From Pomacea canaliculata (taxonomy: Eukaryota > Mollusca > Gastropoda > Architaenioglossa > Ampullariidae), in assembly GCF_003073045.1 (NCBI RefSeq), contig NC_037597.1, positions 3,286,190-3,350,189 of the forward strand: 64,000 nucleotides of DNA. The letters are read 5' to 3'. The translations under genes and the position numbers were made by a program. Shown here piece by piece: positions 56,700-64,000 of this stretch. The notes below the pieces were generated by a model that saw only the letters and a list, made by a program, of their open reading frames with translations, made no database searches and was not told the origin of the DNA. Numbering within the stretch: the first letter of the stretch is position 1; each line of letters starts with the position of its first letter.

Positions 56700-58995
56700 G
56701 ATCCTTAGACCCGATGTCAGCGCCTGACAACAACACTTGTGATATCCTCCCGGAATGCCATCTTACCGAATTTTTGCCGGTTTTCGATGCCACTGTAGAG
56801 GCAATCATTCTCAGAGCCTAACCAACAACTTGTCAGTTAGATCCAGTGCCCACAAGCCTTCTAAAATGCTTAGATGTCTTACTTCCTGCCATCACAAATA
56901 TTGTTAATGTCAGTTTGTCAACAGGTGTTTTCCCATCTTTGTTTACAACTGCCCTAGTGAGGCCACTTCTTAAGAGGTTTACGTTTGTCGTCAATGTTTT
57001 AAAACAATTACCGCTCAGTTTCAACCTTGCCTTTTCTCTCTAAGATGTTGAGAAAGTGGTTTTAATACAGCCCTGGGGTTACTTATGGGAACACCACCTT
57101 ATCAGGCTCAGTCAGCATATCGACCTTTTAACAATACTCAAACTACTCTCATCAAAGTAATCACGGACATATTATCTGCTCTCTACAGTGATGTTTCAGC
57201 CTTGACCTGTCTGCAACATCGACATTGTCGATCGATCACTTTTTGTTTCTTCGCATGGCATCCTCTACGGAATTTCTGGACAAGCACTAGCGTGGTTCAA
57301 CGTGTAGGACCAAGACTGTTCATCGATGGTCGAACATGCTATTCTGGTTTCTTGTGGGGTCCCCCAAGGATCGTTGGCCCTATTCTGTTCATGTTGTACG
57401 CAAAACCACTTTCATCATTGTGTTGAGTTGTGGTGGGTCTCCTATTGTCTCATGTACGAATGACGTCTTGTGTCTGACGTCTTATGTGCGTCATTTGTTC
57501 CACGTCACTTAGAGGGGGAGGGGAAAGACGTCATACATAAGAGAAAAGCAGTTGGTCTAAAAATGGCCGAGTGAGCGCGAAAACACAACGGTCTTCTCCG
57601 CCATTTTCTTTATGACTCTCTCAGTGATATTCCTCAGAATTTGTGCCTCTTCGATTCTGTTCACCTACAAATCTCTTCATCCTCATCGTCATCTGAAGGG
57701 GGCTCGTCGAGCGTCGTGTTGTGCGTGTGTGTAATACGTCGTGCGTATGCAAGGTAAGTGTACGTTCGTCTTATTACAGTGGAACCTCGGTTAGCGAACG
57801 CCTCGGATAACGAATATTTCGGTTAACGAACAAAAATTTCGTTAAAAGTTTGTCTCGGATAGCGAACAAAATTTCGGATAACGAACAGCCACGTGAACCA
57901 CACGTGACCGACCAGCATGTCATCATTCGCGCTCGAGACACAGTTACGATCAGTCGTTCCTTATCTGTGCGCATCCTTCTTATTTAGTGATTGTTGTGCT
58001 TTATTTTAAGAAGATAATCCTCAATCATGGCTCCAAAGAAGATTAAGAGCAATTAATAGTAGTGAGGTAATGACAATGAAGCGGCCAACAAATGAATTGA
58101 AAAAGGAAATGATTTCAAAGTATGAAGGTGGCATGCGTCTGTTGGATATGTGATGTCGTATTACCGAAGAGTTTTACAAAAAAGTCAGAAGCAACAGACA
58201 CTGCACACGTTTTTTCCTTTAACCTCAAAGCTACAGAAAAGTGAAGTCTCCCCCGATTTTATACTGTCACGTGTGCTCATGGAGGGGGAATCCAAGCAGT
58301 AATTCCACCCCTTCCTCCCCACACGTGCTTCCAACCACGCCGTCAAAACGGCAAGTTTTCTGATGTTTAAATGCTTTCGTTAATGTTTTTATGTTTAACT
58401 CCATTTATATTGCATTATAACTGTTCTCATTTAACAAATACCTATATAGCCTGTAACTTTCAAATATTAGCGAGTCAGCAGGGGCTGGGAACCAATTAAA
58501 TCTATTTCCTTTATTTCTTATGGAAAAAATTGTTTCGGATAACGAACATTTCGGTTAACGAACAGCTTTCCAGAACGGATTAAGTTCGTTAACCGAGGTT
58601 CCACTGTACAATCATGCATTCAGTCTCATTATGTTTCTCCTCAATCCTATGCTGATGGCACGCACCTGAGTCTCATTCTGCTATTAACACCACTGATGCC
58701 CGTATTAGCGACGTCAACCATTGGATGGCACAAAACAGACTTAACTTTAACGATTAAAAACGGATGTCCTTTTCTGCACGAGAAGAATTCAGTACGCCCA
58801 AGTACATCAAGGTGGTCGACACCAACATCACCTTTACGTCGTCCAAAATCTGGGATTCATTGTCACTGCTGACATGACGCACACCTGTCTGTCAGTCTGT
58901 TTATTATGATAAACAAGCTACAGCTGTCTGTCAGTCTGCCTATTACAAGCTCCGTAAGATCAGTGCCATCCGTTACATTCTCTCTACATTCTGAG
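56700..58995 (+). mobile_element. Non-LTR retrotransposon (LINE) relic with nested insertion
   Basis: Reverse-transcriptase motifs in order, spread over frames: PTSLLKCLDVLLPAITNIVN, GVFPSLFTTALVRPLLKR, QAQSAYRPFNNTQTTLIKV, DILSAL, FIDGR, and GPILFMLYAKPLSSL; then, beyond an insertion (about 57430-58608), ADGTHLSL and YYKLRKISAIRYIL. The order (clade typical of CR1/Jockey-like elements) is clear. The inserted block includes the Tigger-like element at 57777-58606 and, before it, about 350 bases with another LINE-like 3' end. Confidence 0.8.
57777..58606 (+). mobile_element. Tigger/pogo-like non-autonomous DNA transposon, copy 3 (full length)
   Basis: CAGTGGAACCTCGGTTAGCG at the left and TAACCGAGGTTCCACTG at the right, with TA at 57775-57776 and 58607-58608. 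Inside, a decayed transposase start (MAPKKIKS, then RPTNELKKEMISKYEGGMR) lies on the plus strand. It is nested in the LINE at 56700-58995 and so younger than it. Confidence 0.9.
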
Positions 58996-59626
58996 AAAAG
59001 GAGATGTTTTACGATATGTTTTGAAGGAAGAAAGTGTAAGTTTCCTGTGAATATTGGATTAGCAGTTCATTGCAGGTTAGAGGACCAGAGATGAAAAAAG
59101 AATGCGGATCAAACATCACAAGTGTGTAGATATTAGGTAAGATAGATAAGTAGGTAGGCAAATCCATTAAGACAAATACTAATAATCATCATCGTCTTAG
59201 TCAAAATACGCTCCACTGGTTTGCAGTTAGAAAGTAAGGCCAACCGATGCTGGTTAGATTTTCGAAAAACATGCATCGTAGAAATAGATTTTCAGGCCAA
59301 AAGGTACGATTCGTACAAAAGGCGATATTTTACCTTTTTACACAGAAAGATTTTACTTTTATGTGTGTGAATGTAAGGTAACTCTGCATTTTTAGACACA
59401 ATCCTATGTAGTGCTCATGACAGAGGAAGAAAGAGCGAGAGAGAGAGAACTGGTACTACTATACAGAGAAGAGACAAATTGTTTGGAGATGTTTTCTATG
59501 CTTCATACACAGACTGTCGTTAAAAATTAAAACAAATTATTCTCGTCCACAAGACCGACATTCATTTCAACCTTTCCACAACTCATAACACTTGTAGGCC
59601 AGAATTCATTACTCTAAAGAATCTAC
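58996..59626. other. Spacer between the LINE relic and the 3' end of gene B
   Basis: No supported feature. The plus-strand frame at 58906-59094 is the decayed LINE tail and following sequence. Confidence 0.35.
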
Positions 59627-59632
59627 TTTATT
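59627..59632 (-). terminator. Candidate poly(A) signal of Tyr-rich gene B
   Basis: TTTATT on the plus strand (AATAAA on the minus), about 105 bases past the stop codon of gene B. Confidence 0.4.
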
Positions 59633-59734
59633 TAGCTTGGGATCTTTTTTCGCAGTTGCTTGTTGAATATTGTCAACACCCAATTAGCATCTGTAATGAA
59701 AGGCTATGGACTGTAGGCATGTGGATTTCGGGGT

Positions 59735-62700
59735 TTAAAATAGGTAAACGCGAGGTCCTTCCTCGCCATTTGCACGAAACACGGCGTCCTCGAGGTCGTT
59801 TGCCTTCTCGAGGGTCTCCTCGGCGCCGCTCACCACCTCCCGAGCCTCCGCAACCACATCGACGGCGAGGGCTTCCAAAAGACCTGCGAGATCAAACATA
59901 CAAATAAATGTTTCTTGGCTACTGTCAAATCATATTTGGTGATTCATCAAAAGGGAAAAATTATTACTTTTGGGCTGTAATGTTTTTCCCACGAGCCAAG
60001 GAGCTCGCTTACACAGGGTTTCTAAAGGTCCGCTCGACTCGTCTACAAGATACAGACCTTACAGATAGCTGCATGAGAGAACAAACGAGGTAAAGAGTAA
60101 AGTCTAGAATGGTCATGGTAGGCTCACTTTAATAACGTACCCTCCCAACGTGCACCCAAAAATCAGACGTTTGTAAGAACTTTGGACGTTTAGTGCCAAT
60201 CAGCAATGATGCTTGAACATACAAAGCGGAAAATAACAGTTTACGGCGATGATCTAAGATTCCCAGTGTTCAGTAATGTTGAAAGTTTACCACTAGTATT
60301 GGTGATGACAAGATACCACAAATATATGTGATGACCAGTCACTATAAGAAGATAAATTTATGAACGTGTCATTGCTACAACTATGTGAACTGATACATTG
60401 ACCTCTGGGGCAAATAAAGTTGTATTAAACAAAACTCAAACTGACCTTCCTGGTTGTAGCGGTTAGGAGACTGTGTTGTCCAGTAGTCTGTAAAAGAATT
60501 TCAGAACGTTGCAAATAAATTCATGCATGTGTGCGGGAATTCTAAGTAGCCAAGCACAAACTAATGCGGAAACTGATATACCGAATGTATCAGGTATTTC
60601 ACGCAAAGCTAACTTTACATCTCGATATTCTATTCATTTTCAATTTCTTCGGTAGTGAACAAGACCCCTGCAGAAAGAAAATACATTCATAAAGAGACGG
60701 TTTTACAAACGGTAAATCTTTTGGTTTTTTTAAAACTTAGAATTTAAATTTTGTAGCTTATCGGTCCACATACCATAACGATTCCAGCGGTTCCAGGGGT
60801 AAGTGTTTTCATAGTTCCAGGGGCTGTAGGTTGTGTAGTAGTAGTTCCAATCATTGTATGGTGTTTCGTAGCGCCAAGGACTGTTGGTTGTGTAGTAATT
60901 ATTCCAATTTCGGAGTTAGATGTTTGGTAAGGACTGTTGGTTGTGTAGTAATTATTCCAATTTTCGGAGTTAGATGTTTGGTAAGGACTGTTGGTTGTGT
61001 AGTAATTATTCCAATTGTCGGAGTTAGATGTTTGGTAGGGACTGTTGGTTGTGTAGTAATTATTCCAATTGTCGGAGTTAGATGTTTGGTAGGGACTGTT
61101 GGTTGTGTAGTAATTATTCCAATTTTCGGAGTTAGATGTTTGGTAGGGACTGTTAGTTGTGTAGTAATTATTCCAATTTTTGGAGTTAGATGTCTGGTAG
61201 GGACTGATGGTACTGTAGTAGCTATTTGAATAGTCGTAGTCAGTTGTTTGGTAGGGACTGAATGGTACTGTAGTAGCTATTTGAATAGTCGTAGTCAGTT
61301 GTTTGGTAGGGACTATAGGCTGTAGAATCTTGCCAGGGATACCCGCCAGTAGAGTCTCGTAATTCCAGGGATAGCTGCTTGTGCCATAGCCGTATGTTGT
61401 ATCATAAGACGGATACTGTGTAGTAGCTGGAAGTTCAACATTAAAACTTTCTTGTTCAACATGATCTACAGTGGCAGTTATTAGCAACCTAAACCTCATT
61501 TTAATAACTCCACAACGCTCTTCGAATTTATTTATTGTCTCGAAGGCAAAACTCAATTATAATGTTTATGACTTTATATTTTTCAGATAATATAATAATA
61601 ATAATTATAAAATGATCTTGATGCTCATTCCATCGAACCTGCAACTCATTTTTTAAAAAGAAAGGAAGGAAGAGAGACACAAAGAAAGAAAAGACCGATA
61701 TGAGAATAGTTAACGGAATTTGCAAAACGCAGGTATGAATGGTCTCATAATCGTACCAAAAAATTCCCAAAAAGATCTGTAAAGCCACTTACTCATATCG
61801 CCATAGCAACAAATGCGAGGTACACTGCATCTGCTACGTCCAGTCCAACAGTCAACACAAATACTTACCTTCATGAAGAGTGAACGTGTCCTGGCATGAA
61901 ACACTGTCTATTGGCGCAATAGTGGTTAGTGTAACGAAGGGCCTAGATGTTTGCTAATATTTGGTCCTTTCGTTACTTTGATAAGTGTATTAGTTGGTCA
62001 CACTTTGACACGTTTTCTAGTGTGGTCGAGTAATTAATGCTTCCAATTACTGTAGTTTCTTACCAGTTTAGAAAGGGAAGTTTTGCAACTGTTAAGTTTG
62101 TAATTTGAGTACAAAGACTCTAAAACCATGGACGATAGTAGTAGAAAAAGTTGGGTAGTTTAGAAAAGGATTAAGGTAGAAAAATGTTCAAGGTAAAGCA
62201 GCAGATGCGATGTAAAACATATCTGTTCAGTGTGTAGTGGTGCAGTCTTTGATGGAAGTACTGATTAGTGGTTAAAACACTCAAAAAGTATTGTTTACGT
62301 TCCGCATATTTGCTGGATGAGCACTTAAAACAATGGAATTATATAATTTAAATTATCCTTAAAATGATACAACGAACTGTTCCTTTTCGAAATACTTGCC
62401 TTCTTGGTTTGAAATGGAAGTAACTGTGTAGGCTTGCTGGGTAGCAGACGTTGTACTTAAAGCTCTACTACGTCCTGCCTTACCTGATCGCCTTTCTCGG
62501 TGCACATTCTCTGGCTGAAAAATAAACAGCCAATTATAAACAAGACTATTTGGATAAAAGTGTGACAGTATCCCGCTACAGTCTTGTTCTCATATATTAT
62601 TTCTAATAATAATGACGAGGAAGGTGATAATGATAATGATTGATTTGCATAGCGCATCTTCCTCGCTTGAAAGGTCTTGGGGTAATAATTTTTCATAATG

Positions 62701-63041
62701 CCTGGGTAAAGGTCAGTGCAAAAAAACATTTCCCTAGTCTGGTTGTATACCTTTCTTTACTCCTACCCTCGATACCGGATATGGACCAGCTGCAGATTAA
62801 ATCATATTCTCTCTTTTCATTGACAAAACTGTTCGTGGTTTTGCAACACTTTTGGTATTGTAATAGTTTTTTTTAGAATTTTTCAAGAAATGAAATATAA
62901 ATAATAAAAAGTATACCCTACGATATTTTAAGAATAAAAGTGTAGGCGACGAGAGACATAATGAACCTTGCGAACAACAAAACCGTCGGCGAGAGCGACA
63001 GCGGCGAGCACCACCACCAAGATCTGTCTGAGTGTCGCCAT
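59735..63041 (-). CDS. Secreted tyrosine-rich repeat protein, paralogue B
   Basis: Same five-exon plan as gene A: 62967-63041, 62484-62514, 60774-61426, 60446-60487, 59735-59883. Signal peptide MATLRQILVVVLAAVALADG; propeptide PENVHRERR with an R-x-R-R furin-type site; repeat region opening SATTQYPSYDTTYGYG with six 18-residue units of the type NWNNYYTTNSPYQTSNSE; linker DYWTTQSPNRYNQE; acidic tail EALAVDVVAEAREVVSGAEE... ending EGPRVYLF. The 653-base repeat exon is one base off the phase needed on its 3' side. Likely breaks are a TTT run at 60908-60910 (TTTT in sister units) and two positions in the first 130 bases of the exon (after YPWNYE, and an ATT/AT difference between unit copies). Function as for paralogue A; the repeat units are unlike those of A while the ends are nearly the same. 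Confidence 0.83.
60395..60428 (+). mobile_element. LINE 3' tail fragment in gene B intron 4
   Basis: GACCTCTGGGGCAAATAAAG followed by TTGTATT matches the 3' tail type seen (minus strand) at 15147-15178. Very short. Confidence 0.4.
60880..61230 (-). repeat. 54-base coding minisatellite in gene B
   Basis: Six units of 54 bases (plus strand GGACTGTTGGTTGTGTAGTA...) coding an 18-residue repeat, with one or two changes per unit. Beyond 61200 two units of a different 57-59 base type (TTGAATAGTCGTAGTCAGTT) occur. Confidence 0.92.
61796..61865 (-). other. Cys-containing block in gene B intron 2, conserved in paralogue A
   Basis: The minus strand reads ICVDCWTGRSRCSVPRICC, partner of the block at 53942-54029. 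The flanks (GTAAGT sites) do not give a consistent exon. Confidence 0.4.
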
Positions 63042-63089
63042 GTTGAAGGTAGTCCTGGTGCAGATGTCAGGAATGAAGGACTGGCGACC

Positions 63090-63095
63090 TTTATA
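63090..63095 (-). promoter_or_regulatory. TATA box of gene B
   Basis: The minus strand reads GGTGGTATAAAGGTCGCCAG, 49 bases upstream of the ATG at 63041, as in gene A. Confidence 0.75.
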
Positions 63096-63121
63096 CCACC
63101 GAAACACATCGTCGTGTGCTG

Positions 63122-63148
63122 CACCTGGTGGTTCATGTGGCACAGGTG
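63122..63148. promoter_or_regulatory. 27-base inverted E-box block upstream of gene B
   Basis: Identical to 54962-54988: CACCTG, GTGGTTCATGTGG core, CAGGTG, at the same distance from the TATA box. Confidence 0.55.
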
Positions 63149-64000
63149 AGGCTGAAACACCTTCACTGTTGTAACATTTATCGTCTTGAGCTGCATAGAA
63201 GTTCCATGCGCGAAACCCTGTGCACAGTTTCCAACCCTCTCCCACCTACATGTCACTTCCCTTACCTTTCATCACCTGCACTGAAGGTACACGCTAAATA
63301 AAATGTCTCACTAACGACGTGTGGTAAATCCTCAGTACATTTAGCTGCAGGTGCTTCAGACGAATGATTATGGACAGTGTCGTACGAGACAATCCCCGCA
63401 CTTCCGGATTGCTGTATATTCTCTAGATATCAGAAATTAGTTGTGAAAAGAAGTCTCTTCTGTGTACTTCCATTAAGTAATGCAACCTCAGACTGACATC
63501 GGCTATGAAACAGTATTTATTCAGAGATATGTATGACTGTAATTAGTAATGTCGTATTCTGCATATTCAAGTGTTGTATCCCCTTTTTATGCGTATTCTT
63601 TATCTTTCAAAGTTCTTCAAAAGCAGTGTAAACCGTGATATTAAAAGATTCAAAACACAGTCATGGTAAAACAACTGACATGACCATTTTATCAGTTGAC
63701 CTGAGGTTGTCATGGTCTGTTATTGCCATGACAAATTTTGCCAACGATTTTTCCTTGCCGCAATTTTAGACAGGTCCCAGGAAATTCAAGACATCTTTCA
63801 AGGAACTGCCTCAGAGATACAAGTTCTTGTCCTTAGGAAATATACAGAATAGTTCTTAATGTGAGCATACTGTGCAGCTGTGCATTTTTACGCAGGAACT
63901 AAATGTCAGCAGTCCTGCGAGTTTCATATACGAAGACATACAGCTATCAGCAATCAGTTTCTCATTGACTTGGTTTACTAAATGTGTCTCTTTACCTCAT
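63149..64000. other. Region upstream of gene B, no feature seen
   Basis: Promoter similarity to gene A continues to about 63250 and then fades. No open frame, repeat or RNA gene is supported to the window end. Confidence 0.4.

Noticed and set aside
60880-61230. Regular direct repeats that look like a CRISPR array
   Set aside because: Units are contiguous without spacers, coding, and in an animal genome.
1-64000. tRNA, rRNA or other structured RNA genes, and LTR-type or other capsid-bearing elements
   Set aside because: None recognised by eye. One tRNA-like SINE head was noted, but no intact tRNA gene and no LTR-flanked element.

Overview
The window comes from an animal nuclear genome, most likely a mollusc and probably a gastropod. 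I base this on compact exons in long AT-rich GT-AG introns, the mix of non-LTR elements, hAT, Tigger-like and MULE relics, a divergent invertebrate-type glutamate receptor, and a pair of lineage-specific tyrosine-rich secreted proteins. The species is not identified. No prokaryotic, organellar or viral region was seen.

Layout: 1-4128 (+) holds the 3' exons of a CARD-like/coiled-coil gene that starts before the window; its first intron carries a Tigger-like MITE and a MULE relic. 7253-13655 (+) is a divergent ionotropic glutamate receptor. 16311-17275 (-) is an intronless retinol-dehydrogenase-like SDR, head to head with ECH1 (18134-22643, +), which ends in a peroxisomal SKL signal. 24157-26944 (-) is a BTB-BACK-kelch protein, head to head with NEMF (27871-45754, +), the ribosome quality-control factor, whose introns are full of small transposons. 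NEMF converges on a fructosamine-3-kinase-like gene (46670-50762, -) with overlapping poly(A) signals.

From 50.8 kb the character changes. Two tandem minus-strand paralogues (52032-54881 and 59735-63041) encode secreted proteins with a signal peptide, a short propeptide ending in a furin-type basic site, a Tyr/Thr/Asn/Trp-rich repeat domain and an acidic helical tail. Their true reading frame has no internal start codon and is easily missed. TATA boxes and a 27-base inverted E-box block are conserved in both. A decayed copy of fructosamine-3-kinase exons 1-2 at about 56.4 kb shows that a larger block was duplicated, and a LINE with a nested Tigger-like element lies between the copies. This pair is the best candidate for an undescribed system: a Tyr/Trp-rich structural or adhesive secretion.

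A technical point affects every gene call. Single-base frame breaks occur in at least six genes, and most lie exactly in mononucleotide runs of otherwise well conserved genes. This looks more like residual long-read consensus error than pseudogenisation. I give the breaks and do not treat these genes as dead.
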